64,000 nt of DNA, taken from the NCBI GenBank assembly GCA_022570795.1, contig JAKUDP010000005.1, forward strand, positions 62,001 through 126,000, given 5' to 3'. The notes under the pieces were generated by a model, which was not told the DNA's origin, searched no databases, and saw only the letters and a list, made by a program, of their open reading frames with translations. The DNA comes from Sphaerulina vaccinii (lineage: Eukaryota > Ascomycota > Dothideomycetes > Mycosphaerellales > Mycosphaerellaceae). The translations under genes and the position numbers were made by a program. Positions 1 to 9,334 of this stretch are shown one piece after another (the first letter of the stretch is position 1; every line of letters begins with the position of its first letter).

Positions 1-36
1 TCAATATGTAAGTCCAATTCATGTCTTTCCAACAGT

Positions 37-187
37 CGTCCGTGGCCTAGCGGTAGAACAGTAAGTCGTCGTCAAAGCCGGTGCTTTTCACAAATAACAA
101 GCCAGGGCTATTCGATATGGAGACAGAAAATGCCTTCCGTCAACGCCTTGAGGTTCGAATCGCCCATCTTGGAAGCGATTGTTTTTT
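37..187 (+). repeat. tRNA-like Pol III element (SINE-like or decayed tRNA)
   Basis: An A-box-like stretch (TGGCCTAGCGG, 43-53) is followed by a B-box-like stretch (GGTTCGAATCG, 152-162) and a run of six T (182-187), the order of an internal RNA polymerase III promoter and terminator. The A-B spacing is about 100 bp, longer than in an ordinary tRNA, and the bases flanking the B box do not form a clean T-stem, so this is not a functional tRNA as written. It is more likely a tRNA-derived short interspersed element or a decayed tRNA. Two further copies of the A-box segment follow downstream. No coding gene is supported in 1-793. Confidence 0.4.
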
Positions 188-262
188 GTTACTTTTGCTT
201 CTCGAATCTTTGCTTTTGCTTCATTACGATCGGTTTTCCTCCAGGTGGGATGTCGTATACAA

Positions 263-353
263 CTTGAGACTGTCCCTCCTCAACAGCCATCATAGGTCTA
301 GTGGAACGACCATAAGTCGTCAGCGAAAGTTGATGCTATAACACGAACAGCGT
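263..353 (+). repeat. Second copy of the A-box segment (diverged tandem repeat)
   Basis: This about 90-bp segment aligns with 482-573 (offset about 219 bp) over CTCAACAGC, TCTAGTGGAA, TAAGTC and TGATGCTA blocks. It also aligns more weakly with 39-88 (offset about 251 bp) over the TAGNGG and GTAAGTCGTC part. It has no B box or T-run of its own. The differences are mostly substitutions, many of them transitions. Confidence 0.45.
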
Positions 354-481
354 ACAGGCAGTGAAGAAACAGCTAAGGTTTCCACAGTTCTGGCACACCA
401 CTCCTACCACTACTAAGACTGGTGATCGTTATTCTTTTGCATGTTTTGCAACCTTTTACCCACTCAGGACTCCATATATGG

Positions 482-573
482 ACTGAGATTGTCTCTTCTC
501 AACAGCTACCCGTAGTCTAGTGGAATGGCTGTAAGTCATTGGCGTACGCTGATGCTAGTAATATGAATGGCGT
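482..573 (+). repeat. Third copy of the A-box segment (diverged tandem repeat)
   Basis: Partner of 263-353: GTCTCTTCTCAACAGCTAC then TAGTCTAGTGGAATGGC then TAAGTCATTGGCG. The three copies at roughly 220-250 bp spacing suggest an old tandem duplication of a tRNA-like unit. Nothing else recognisable lies between here and the KRI1 stop codon. Confidence 0.45.
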
Positions 574-793
574 GAAGGATCGAGCAGAGCCGAAACACTA
601 GGCTCTTGCCATATTGGATGCCGGTGAACCACAAAGGCTCGTGGTGGTTGTTGCCTTTCTTTTGCTTCTCTGTGAGTATTTTTACTGTCTTGAACAAGTG
701 AGGTGTGCATAGTGATCTGCTCGGTTGTTGGTTTGAGCCTATACATACCACGACTGTATACTGTACAAGCGAATGCAACACCATCACGTTCTT

Positions 794-2782
794 TCAAGCT
801 TCTGCAGTAGCAGCACCAGCAGCACCCTTATTCTTTCTACTCCTCTTCTTCTTCCTCGCGCCTTCCTTGACATTGCTACCAGCATCACCTTTTGTCTCCG
901 CACCAAGACTGACGTGGTTCGGCCCAGTGCTCACTTGATCTCCAAGCCCACCTAGGATCCTTTCGAAACCCCCAGTAGGCTCGTCCGCTGCTCCGAAAGT
1001 CTCCTTCCTCCACTGCTTCAGCCTTTGCTTCTTGCTGTAACGTTTCTTGTCTCTTTGCTTCTTTTCCTGATCTCTAAATGCAGCCATCTTCTTGAGTCCC
1101 GCATATGAATTCAGCGCTTCGTCTTCTGCGAACAAGATATCTCGTGCGGACAGACCAAAGGATGTAGGGGAGGTTTCTCTGTAGCGGAAGCCGACGACTG
1201 GTGTCTTGTGCGAGGCTGTATTTGTGAGTGTTGGATGTTCGAGAGGCAGAGCTGCATCGACGATTTCTTCGATCTTAGCACGTTCTTTACGAGCAGCGCG
1301 TTTGGCGTCGGACTTCTCTTGAAGGCGATCCTTCTTGGTCTTCCGCTTCTTTCCAGACGTCTCCTCGGCATTGGACATTTCAGCGTCTGATGAAGGTGGA
1401 AGTGGTGCGCCGCCTTCTTCTTCATCATCTTCGTCATTTGTAAGAGTGATGGTTGGTTTGTCGCCAGCGTCGAAGTCCGGTATGATGTCGTTGATGTCGA
1501 TGTCGTCGTCGAATTTGGGTTTCTGGATTTTGCGAGTTTTGCTTGAGCCAGCTGCTCCATCTTCGCCGTCTGACATGGCATCGTCGTCGGCGTAGTAGTC
1601 TTCTCCAAAGCGGCGCTTCATTTCCTGCTCCCATTTGTCGTCTTCGAAGTCTCCTTCTATCACGTCTCGCCATTCGTCCAAGTCTAAAGTCTTGCCTCGT
1701 AGACCTGCAGCCTCTTTGATACGCCTGACTTTCTCTTCCGCCTCTTCAACCTTCAGTTTACGCAGTCGAGCTTTCTCTTCGTCACGCTCTCGCTTAGCAG
1801 CCTCCTTCATCTCCTTCTCGCGCTCTCTTTGCTTCGCACGACCAGTCTTTTCATCCCTTCTCACACCATATTTGCCAACATCACGCGAGAATGTATTGAG
1901 TTTCTCGTTGGCAGTTGGGTCCTCGAAGCGTGAATTGTAGATATGCTCGAACTTTTCGGCCCTCTCATCCTCTTCACTATCGTCTGACTCCAGCGGCTGG
2001 AATCGTGAGCCATCAGTCGGCAACCACGCTCGAGCGGCCATGAAGTTGGACAGATAGTTCTCCGGATCCTTGTCGGCGTCATTGATGTCCTGTTCCGTGA
2101 TCTTGACCTTCTTCTTTTTGGCCTTGGTATTGGCGGTTGGAAGCTCTTCATGCTTGCTTTTCTTCTTGCGCACCAGCATGCCGTCCTCTTCCTCGTCATC
2201 ATCCTCGCTCTCAGCATCGTCCTTTGCCGTAGCGTGCATCTGACCAACCAACTTCTTCCGCATCTCATCCTGCTCTTCCTGATATGTCTTCACCGGCGCA
2301 TCCTCATCATCATTATCTCCCACATCGCCAGCCAACAGTCTTTCTCTCTGATAATCGTGCAGTGTCATGGGCTTTCCTTCCTTCTTCACTCCCTTCACAG
2401 CAGCCTGCTCCGGATCGTAGTCCTTGAAGAACTTCGCATTGGGATCTTTGATGCGCGGGTCCTTGTTGCGAATCGCCTGCAGCACCTTCTCAATCTCCTC
2501 GTCGACTTCCTCATCCGCCAATTCAGCGTCGTCGTCTTCTTCTTCGTCGGTGCTCGATTCGTCGTCTTCTTCATCGTCGTCGAACTTGCGCTTGCTGCCA
2601 TTTCCCGCAACATTGCCCGCGCCGTACTTTTCCTCCAATCGAGCTTGCTCTTCGCGCTTTTTGTTGTGTTCGAAGCGAGCTGCGTACGATGCGTTGACCT
2701 TAAAGGAAGGCTCGATCTTCACGCCCGCGTCGCTTTCGTCGTCACTCAGGTCGAGCTTCTGCTTCTTCATCGCCCGAGGCAT
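794..2782 (-). CDS. KRI1: Kri1-like ribosome biogenesis protein
   Basis: A single-exon 662-residue protein. Kri1 is a nucleolar factor that works with the snoRNP protein Krr1 in 40S subunit assembly. The sequence has the family layout: a short basic start, long acidic Asp/Glu tracts (about residues 65-100, 165-200 and 440-460), charged coiled-coil-like stretches rich in Lys/Arg/Glu, and the conserved C-terminal Kri1 block (about 545-620: FRYRETSPTSFGLSARDIL, then KKRYSKKQRLKQWRKETFG). It ends in a basic Lys/Arg tail. The ATG at 2782 is the first in frame and lies 171 bp from the divergent DBP8 start. The length is somewhat above the yeast protein (about 590), as usual for filamentous fungi. 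Confidence 0.93.
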   Translation of the reverse strand: MPRAMKKQKLDLSDDESDAGVKIEPSFKVNASYAARFEHNKKREEQARLEEKYGAGNVAGNGSKRKFDDDEEDDESSTDEEEDDDAELADEEVDEEIEKVLQAIRNKDPRIKDPNAKFFKDYDPEQAAVKGVKKEGKPMTLHDYQRERLLAGDVGDNDDEDAPVKTYQEEQDEMRKKLVGQMHATAKDDAESEDDDEEEDGMLVRKKKSKHEELPTANTKAKKKKVKITEQDINDADKDPENYLSNFMAARAWLPTDGSRFQPLESDDSEEDERAEKFEHIYNSRFEDPTANEKLNTFSRDVGKYGVRRDEKTGRAKQREREKEMKEAAKRERDEEKARLRKLKVEEAEEKVRRIKEAAGLRGKTLDLDEWRDVIEGDFEDDKWEQEMKRRFGEDYYADDDAMSDGEDGAAGSSKTRKIQKPKFDDDIDINDIIPDFDAGDKPTITLTNDEDDEEEGGAPLPPSSDAEMSNAEETSGKKRKTKKDRLQEKSDAKRAARKERAKIEEIVDAALPLEHPTLTNTASHKTPVVGFRYRETSPTSFGLSARDILFAEDEALNSYAGLKKMAAFRDQEKKQRDKKRYSKKQRLKQWRKETFGAADEPTGGFERILGGLGDQVSTGPNHVSLGAETKGDAGSNVKEGARKKKRSRKNKGAAGAATAEA

Positions 2783-2953
2783 CTTTATTACTATGAAGAT
2801 AATGAGAAGAGTAAGAACAGAAGTCGTGCCTTCCTCCGAGCTGGAAATTTGTCGATAAGGTTGGCGCTACTGTAAAGTTGCAAGGGTCCGTGTGGCGTAC
2901 TGTACTTTTTCGGAACTTCTTCTCTTCGATCTTCAATTATCATATACACAAAC
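2783..2953. promoter_or_regulatory. Divergent promoter shared by KRI1 and DBP8
   Basis: The two start codons face away from each other across 171 bp, so both promoters and both 5' leaders must fit here. Both genes serve small-subunit ribosome biogenesis, so shared control is plausible. I looked for yeast-type RRPE (AAAAATTTT) and PAC (GCGATGAG) elements and saw no clear match in the gap; a GCGATGAGG occurs only inside the DBP8 coding region, at about 3011. Confidence 0.6.
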
Positions 2954-4483
2954 ATGTCGGACTTTGACGATAGCGACCGGCCGAGCAAGAAGCGGAGAGT
3001 GAGTAGTGGCGATGAGGAGGAAGATGTTCTACCTAGACCGCCAACATTCCAAGACGATGGCCTTTCCCGAATCAAGAAGTCCAAGGCACCAAAAGTGCAG
3101 CCAGTTTCTGCGCCTGCAATCCAGGAACCGACAGATGCTATTGCGCTTTCCACGGATGTGAACGAGACGAAGACATTCCAAGATCTCGGAGTGTCACCAT
3201 GGCTCATCCACGCTCTCAAGAACCTCTCAATCACGAACCCTACGCGCATCCAGAAATCCACAATCCCGGAAATTCTTGCAGGCAGAGACTGTATAGGAGG
3301 CAGCCGTACTGGATCTGGAAAGACCATCGCATTCGCCCTACCGATCCTCCAGCAATGGTCAAAGGAACCCTCTGGAATCTTCGCTCTTATCCTGACACCC
3401 ACTCGAGAGCTAGCTCTCCAAATCTACGAGCAGGTCCAAGCCATCGGAGGCAACCAAGGCATCAAATCAGTCCTCATAACAGGCGGAGCTGAAATGCGAA
3501 AACAAGCTATTGAACTCGAGAAGAAACCTCATATCGTCATTGCGACTCCTGGACGACTCGCAGATCACGTTCTTCACAGTGGACAAGACACAATTCGTGG
3601 ATTGAAGAAAGTCAGATTCGTTGTATTCGATGAAGCAGATCGTCTACTACAAAGCGGGAAGGGCAGCATGCTTTCCGACGTAGAACGATGTCTCGATGCA
3701 GTGCCACCTGCAGCGAAACGACAGACTCTACTCTTCACAGCAACCGTAACGCCCGAAGTACGAGCTCTGAAGGAATCTCCTCGAGAGAATGGCCGAGCAC
3801 CGCCGTTCATATCTGAAGTCGATATCGATTCTCTCGCCATCCCGCCGACTTTGACGCAGACTTTCTATTTGGTCAATGTTCTCCACAAAGAGAAATACTT
3901 GCACGTCTTGCTGAGTACTCCAGCGAACGTGAGCAAGACTACGATCATCTTCACGAATCGAACTGAAACTGCTAACTTGTTGGAATATATGCTTCGCGGT
4001 CTTGAACATCGCGTCACAGCCCTGCACTCCGGTCTGACCCACGAGGACAGGATCAACAACCTCGCTCGTTTCCGTGCTGGCGCAGCACGTATACTGGTGG
4101 CGACGGACGTCGCTGGTCGTGGTCTGGATATACCTGACGTGGCGCTTGTGATCAACTATGATCTACCTCGTAATCCGGACGACTATATCCATCGCGTCGG
4201 TCGTACTGCTCGAGCCGGGAGACCGGGCACGTCGATATCATTGGTAGGACAGCGAGACGTGGATCTGGTCAAAGCTATTGAAGCCCGTGTGGGCTCGGAA
4301 ATGGTAGCATATGAAGAGGACAAGGTCTCTGTCGATACGAGGGTGGGCAAAGAACTCAATGTTGTGGGAGACAAGAAGAGAGAAGCTATATTGAATATTG
4401 AAGAAGGAAGGGACGTTAAGGGGAAGAGGAGGCATGGATTTGCTGGGAGTCTGAAGAAAGGCGGAACGAAGAGGAAGGCTTAG
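2954..4483 (+). CDS. DBP8: DEAD-box ATP-dependent RNA helicase Dbp8
   Basis: A single-exon 509-residue DEAD-box helicase, closest to Dbp8, which acts in early pre-rRNA cleavages for 18S rRNA. All core motifs are visible: Q motif (FQDLGVS...NPTRIQ, about 75-100), Walker A SRTGSGKT (117-124), PTRELA (149-154), TPGR (198-201), DEAD (226-229), TAT in place of the common SAT (262-264), ARILVATDVAGRGLDIPD and HRVGRTARAG (near 415). The acidic/basic N-terminal 70 residues and basic C-terminal tail are extra to the helicase core. The assignment to Dbp8, not to a neighbouring subfamily such as Dbp4 or Rrp3, rests on overall resemblance. Confidence 0.9.
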   Translation: MSDFDDSDRPSKKRRVSSGDEEEDVLPRPPTFQDDGLSRIKKSKAPKVQPVSAPAIQEPTDAIALSTDVNETKTFQDLGVSPWLIHALKNLSITNPTRIQKSTIPEILAGRDCIGGSRTGSGKTIAFALPILQQWSKEPSGIFALILTPTRELALQIYEQVQAIGGNQGIKSVLITGGAEMRKQAIELEKKPHIVIATPGRLADHVLHSGQDTIRGLKKVRFVVFDEADRLLQSGKGSMLSDVERCLDAVPPAAKRQTLLFTATVTPEVRALKESPRENGRAPPFISEVDIDSLAIPPTLTQTFYLVNVLHKEKYLHVLLSTPANVSKTTIIFTNRTETANLLEYMLRGLEHRVTALHSGLTHEDRINNLARFRAGAARILVATDVAGRGLDIPDVALVINYDLPRNPDDYIHRVGRTARAGRPGTSISLVGQRDVDLVKAIEARVGSEMVAYEEDKVSVDTRVGKELNVVGDKKREAILNIEEGRDVKGKRRHGFAGSLKKGGTKRKA

Positions 4484-4919
4484 AATTGACCGTGGGATTG
4501 AAGACTCTCGATGACACTCCAGAACTACTGACACTGTTCACATCTCAACTGTCTGATTGCAGCGTTGCGTGGCTCCCGAAGAAAAGGCAGAGATGGCAGT
4601 GGACAGGTGGTTCAGGTCCTCGTGCCATAGAGATTCGCAGCGAAGACTGACGATGCGGGCTTTGTCATGTACAGCAATAGCCCTATCCTCAACGACATCT
4701 CAAGTCTGAAATCTCCACATTCGGTCAACCAGTCAATCTAAAGGCGTATTCGTATTGACCCAACTTGGTAGTCATCGGAGAATTCTTCCTCCCATTGTAG
4801 GGTCCATTTGTCAGCACCCACAGCTCCCAATTTGGAGGTCCACGACCACAACCATTGAACGATATAAAGGTCAAAGTCTTCATCAAAGAGTTCTAGATTG
4901 ATGAACACATCAAGCAAGA
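4484..4919. other. Intergenic: DBP8 3' side and RidA promoter region
   Basis: There is no supported gene. A TATAAAG-like sequence (GATATAAAG) lies at about 4860, roughly 55 bp before the RidA start codon. Confidence 0.5.
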
Positions 4920-5414
4920 ATGGCTCACCTCCAATATTATAATTACGCCGGTGTCGGCGAACGCAACAACAAGAACTTCCGCTATAGCCAAGCAGTCCGA
5001 ATTGGAGATCGAATCGAATGCTCTCTGGTCAAGGTACACTCTCCCCTTATCCCATATTCATCTTTGTCATCCTACTCACATTCAACTAGGTGGTTGGATC
5101 CCAGAGACTGGCGTCATCTTCAAAGACATCAACCAAGAAATCGACCAAGCTTTCTCAAATGTCGACCTCGCCTTAAAGACAGCAGGAGGTAAAGGCTGGA
5201 GTCAAGTCTTTAGAATCAATTCATATCATGTACCGATTGAGCACAACCAAGCTGGAAAGGCGATTGATACAGAGGCGATGAAGGCTATGGTGAGGAATTT
5301 TGAGGTATATGCCAGGTCATCAACCACTTTGGACTTGTGTCGGTGTTCCGAATCTGGGAGAGGGGAGAGATGAGAGTTGAGATTGAAGTTGTGGCACATG
5401 ATCCGAAAGAATAG
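4920..5414 (+). pseudogene. RidA/YjgF-family protein, frameshifted
   Basis: RidA proteins are small trimeric deaminases that clear reactive enamine/imine intermediates. The N-terminus (HLQYYNYAGVGERN, then FRYSQAVRIGDRIECS) and middle (GGWIPETGVIFKDINQEIDQAF, split by a 47-50 bp intron whose acceptor is at about 5090) are typical of the fungal family. Three small shifts break the frame. An extra CT near 5027 precedes GGTCAAG (expected Ser-Gly-Gln-Gly). Two bases appear to be missing near 5304, before ATGCCAGG. A one-base shift near 5358 precedes ATGAGAGTTGAG. After these the expected C-terminus VEIEVVAHDPKE is still readable and ends at TAG 5412-5414. All pieces are in order and otherwise well conserved, so this is a recent pseudogene or a poorly sequenced gene. 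Confidence 0.75.
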
Positions 5415-5424
5415 TAGCTGTTGT

Positions 5425-6534
5425 TTATAGCTTCTCGTCCTTCTTTCTACCTTTATATCTCTTCGTTGTGCTCTCGAGGACCTTCAATTCCTCGTCTGTG
5501 GGCTTTTGAGGATTGAATGCATATCGTATAAGTCCGTCCTGTATCCCGGTGCCAATATGTTCACCTTCACTATTCCATATGCGACAGTTATAGACTGCTC
5601 GTCCACCACTCATTCTGCTTGCTGAGACTTCCATGCAGAACCATCGACCCTGCCCATCATCATCGAGCGGACCTCCTTTCTTCTTCGATGCTCCGAATCG
5701 GAGCGATGCCAAAGGGCTGTGAAGTATCACGGTATGACTCAAACTACTCATGCTGGTGAAGTAGTCTCCCAATTCGAAGTGATTCGTAACGATATACAGA
5801 CTGTTTCGATCTGAGGCCAAAAGGTGTGCGCAGAGATGCATATTTCCGTTCTCCTGATCCGGGATTTCTCCCGTAATGCGATAGAAAATCAACTGTCTTC
5901 GATCCAGTGGATGTCGATCGTGGTTGTAAGCAGACATATCGACCTTTCGACATTCCAAGCCAGGAAATTGATCATTGCTACCGGTCTCTTTCCTTCTCTT
6001 CCAATAGAAAGGAAGATCCATACCAGGAACCTCCTCAAAATCAGTCGGCTTCTTCCCTTCCAAAATAGAACGATACTTCTGATAAAGATCAACTTCATCC
6101 TGCGAATCAACCTGTTCATGCTCCGCAGTCTTGAACGAACAAATACAACTAAAACAAATCCCCTTTCCTTCCTTCTGCGTGACATTCACAATCCTCGTAC
6201 AATAACTTCTCCCATCGCGGATAATATGCACCTTGTACACAAACGGTACACTCAATTCTCCAGCCAATATGAAATTTCCGGATATATTATGTAGCAGGAA
6301 ACCTGGAGCGACAGTCTGGGATGCCGCCCATGCTGCTTGCATGTACACATGTGCGCCATATGATCGTCCGACACCAACAGGTCCTCCTGGAGCGAAAGCT
6401 GGTGCTATGCTTCTATATGTTCTCTCGTCAATCTTCTCTAGCTCAATGAGCTTGGCGAAGTCAAGATAGGTGTTGCCAGGATGGGGTGGGAGGTCTTGTG
6501 TTCGTGTGGGCTGGCCGCCTCGACCTGGTGGCAT
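5425..6534 (-). CDS. Acyl-CoA thioesterase II (TesB/Pte1-like)
   Basis: A 369-residue double-hotdog thioesterase that hydrolyses acyl-CoA to free fatty acid and CoA; fungal members are often peroxisomal. The N-terminal hotdog runs about 25-140 (YGAHVYMQAAWAASQTV, RDGRSYCTRIVNVTQ) and the C-terminal hotdog about 215-350, ending in the typical GTGIQDGLIRY segment with the catalytic-type Gln. The tail ends Asp-Glu-Lys-Leu, which is not a canonical SKL-type peroxisomal signal, so the location is uncertain. The gene converges on the RidA relic with only 10 bp between the stop codons. A single exon reads through from the ATG at 6534. Confidence 0.85.
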   Translation of the reverse strand: MPPGRGGQPTRTQDLPPHPGNTYLDFAKLIELEKIDERTYRSIAPAFAPGGPVGVGRSYGAHVYMQAAWAASQTVAPGFLLHNISGNFILAGELSVPFVYKVHIIRDGRSYCTRIVNVTQKEGKGICFSCICSFKTAEHEQVDSQDEVDLYQKYRSILEGKKPTDFEEVPGMDLPFYWKRRKETGSNDQFPGLECRKVDMSAYNHDRHPLDRRQLIFYRITGEIPDQENGNMHLCAHLLASDRNSLYIVTNHFELGDYFTSMSSLSHTVILHSPLASLRFGASKKKGGPLDDDGQGRWFCMEVSASRMSGGRAVYNCRIWNSEGEHIGTGIQDGLIRYAFNPQKPTDEELKVLESTTKRYKGRKKDEKL

Positions 6535-7796
6535 CTTCGAAGGCTGGAGATCCAGATGACGATATGGAGTGATGGATCACATTGTTGCTGCTGCTGTTGA
6601 GCGACAACAGCATCGGGCTGGAGATTCCGAAGGCCGAGGTGAGTGAGTGGGAGGTGGTGTCCCAGAGGTTTATTGCGATGTCTTGCTTACGTAGACATTG
6701 TCTGATTCGTCCTCTCTCCTGCCTCACCATCAACTTCAGCTTCTTCCATCGCCATATGCATCTCTCTCGTCGGATTCAGTTTAGAGATGCACGCCCTCTT
6801 GCTGCTCCGTCATGACACTCGCCTCGGGACCTTCAATGCCTAGGCAAACTGCCCGATGTCGGTCAAGACACAGTCGACCATCGCCTCACGCGGTCTATTT
6901 CTTTACCTGGGAGCTGCTCTCTGCCGCCCACTGTCGTCATCTCTAGATGTCGTTCACGACAAGAGAGACGGTACTGCTTGGATAGATGCGTTCTTATCTC
7001 GAGCAAATCAACGATCATTGTTAGGACGTGGCGCCCAGCATAACCAAGAGCTTGATCTTAGCCTTTGACGACCTCACCAGATTTTGAGTATGGTTTGGGA
7101 AAAGCGATCTCGACTTATCGCGCTGCACGGTGATGGACAGTATTGCTGCCAAAGAAGAGCTGATGAGCCTGATAGCGATGCCGTGACAGGATCATCAACT
7201 ACGCGAGTACTTACACAGAGCGATGCCACGTTGCGGGACGAACATACACCCTTCCCATCTTCCAAGCATGCCTCTCGAATCATCCATCTGGAAGATCTCA
7301 TCTCTTTCAGATACCTCGGAACATCACGCCAGACAGCCAAGTGTGCTCCGCGGGCTCAACAACGCCGCCTGACGTTATACTAGCTTTCCTATATGTTTGG
7401 TCAGACGCTTATGGATATACCTTGCCGACCAATGGAATACTCTTATTGCCATGCTTGGCCACGTTATCTCGCTAAGCATTCGATCTCCACTACACGAAGA
7501 CTCTCGACAATGGTCTTGTCTGAATCCGCACTTCTTCTTCCAGAGTAAAGCGATGAGCGACCAGGCCGCTGCGCTTTACTTGCGCTCGCGTACGGTCATG
7601 GCATGAGAGTAATTGCACTGGGCACCGTTAGCCAATGTCTTGAGATGATGATGCTGATGAACAAGCCTGAGCAGGCAAGTCGCTGGTATATATGCTGGGG
7701 AGAGTGCTCGATTTGCCTTCTGAAGGGACTGAAATCCATCTTTGTGGCTCAGCACTTCTAGAGACTCCTTCTGTGCAGCCAAGCATCCAATCCAAG
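6535..7796. other. Intergenic region upstream of the thioesterase and ammonium transporter
   Basis: About 1.26 kb between divergent starts with no ORF resembling a protein family. It must hold both promoters. HGATAR-type GATA-factor sites occur at about 6994 (reverse), 7115 (reverse) and 7170 (forward). Such sites are expected in an AreA-controlled nitrogen gene but are no more frequent here than by chance. Confidence 0.4.
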
Positions 7797-9318
7797 ATGT
7801 CTACCTTTGAGGACATGTTCCCGGCGGTCAGTGGCTCGACAGCTTTCTGCGACCATTGTAGCTAACTCTGCCTGCAGCCCGAGCTCGACCCGAGCATGCC
7901 ATGGGGAGGCAACTCTCGCGCCGATGCCGACGTGAATGCACAATATCGAGGCTATGAGCAGGACTCGGTGTTCATTGCGTTCTGCACTTTCCTGGTCTGG
8001 ATCATGGTTCCTGGTCTCGCCATGTTCTATGCCGGCTTGTCGCGTCGCAAGAGCGCCCTCACTATGATGTTCCAGGCGTTCATGGTCTTCGGCATCATCA
8101 CTTTGCAATGGATGCTGTGAGTACATCGTCATACATGCGCGTTCCCGTACCATGATCAAGTTGCTGATACTTCACCAGTTGGGGATACTCGCTCGCTTAC
8201 GCACCAGATGCAAGCCCTTTCATTGGTACTGAGTACTACATGGGAATGGGATTTGTCCAGGCTGCACCATCTGGCACCCTCCCAGACATTCTCTTCGCGT
8301 TGTATCAGCTCATGTTCTGTGCTGTTACCACGACGATCTTAACAGGTGCCATGTTCGAGCGTGGCAACATCATCGCTTCCACCATCTTCGCCTCTGCTGG
8401 GCTACGATCGTGTACTCGCCCATCGCCGGCTGGACTTGGAATGCCAATGGCTGGCTATACACCCTAGGCTCGCTTGACTACGCTGGTGGAGGTCCTGTCC
8501 ACATCGCATCTGGGTGCTCTGCGCTTGCGTACGCTCTTGTCCTTGGCAAGCGGAAGTCGTCAGTAGAGACTGGCACATTCCACACCAAGCCTCACAACCA
8601 GACTTTGGTGGCGATGGGAACCTTCTTCATCTGGTTTGGCTGGTTCGGCTTCAATGCTGGGTCTGCTTTGAATGCAAGTGTGCGTGCATACTACGCAGCC
8701 TTCAATACTCAGGCTGCTGCAGCCTGTGGTGTACTCGGATGGGTGACTGTCGACATGATTCGCAACAAAGGTCGCTTCTCCTTCTCTGGAGCATGCGAGG
8801 GCGCTATCGCTGGTCTTGTCGGCATCACTCCGGCAGCAGGTTACGTCCAAGTCTGGCCAGCAGCACTCATCGGCTACTTGACTGCAGTCGTATGCAGCTC
8901 TCTCAAGAACATCAATCATTGGATCCACATCGATGAGGGCATGGATGTCTTCAAGCTTCACGGTATTGGAGGCATGGTCGGCTCATTCCTCACTGGCATC
9001 TTTGCAGACTACGCCATTTCTAATCTCGACCTGGGTGCTGGAGCTGAGGGTGCCTGGAACGGCAATGGTGTCCAGGTTGCATCCCAGCTGGCAGATATCG
9101 CATCTTGCGCTTCATACAGCTTCGTTGTCACTCTCATCTTGCTATTGCCACTCAAGTTCGCACCAGGATTCTTTAACCTTCGTCTTACTGAGGAGCAAGA
9201 AGCACTTGGTGCTGATGGATATCACTTCCATGAGGAGACCATTGGAGAGTGGTTCGACGGAACGCGACCAGGATTAGACATCGAACACTTCCGAATTGTC
9301 TTTTCTTTTTCAGCCTAA
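7797..9318 (+). pseudogene. Ammonium transporter (Mep/Amt), one frameshift
   Basis: Plasma-membrane ammonium channel/permease of the Mep2/MeaA group, with exons 7797-7826, 7878-8116 and 8179-9318 (introns of 51 and 62 bp with good consensus). Family marks: GLSRRKSALTMMFQAFM, AGGGPVHIASG (first pore His), FGFNAGSALNAS and LHGIGGMVGSFLTGIFAD (second pore His). The frame breaks at about 8392: the read is GCCTCTGCTGG where the family needs one more base (Phe-Cys-Trp), after which VYSPIAGWTWNANG resumes one frame over. With that base restored the protein would be about 469 residues with the usual 11 membrane helices. The C-terminal tail ends early, in a Phe/Ser-rich stretch. Only 16 bp separate the stop from the next ATG. 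It is a genuine one-base deletion or a sequencing error; everything else is intact. Confidence 0.85.
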
Positions 9319-9334
9319 CATCTGTGTCACAGTC

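Noticed and set aside
5300..5311. 11-bp GTATATGCCAG in RidA as a mini-intron
   Set aside because: Far below any workable intron length; a two-base loss explains the frame better.
6990..7180. GATA sites upstream of the ammonium transporter as proof of AreA control
   Set aside because: Three HGATAR matches in over 1 kb is about the chance rate on two strands.
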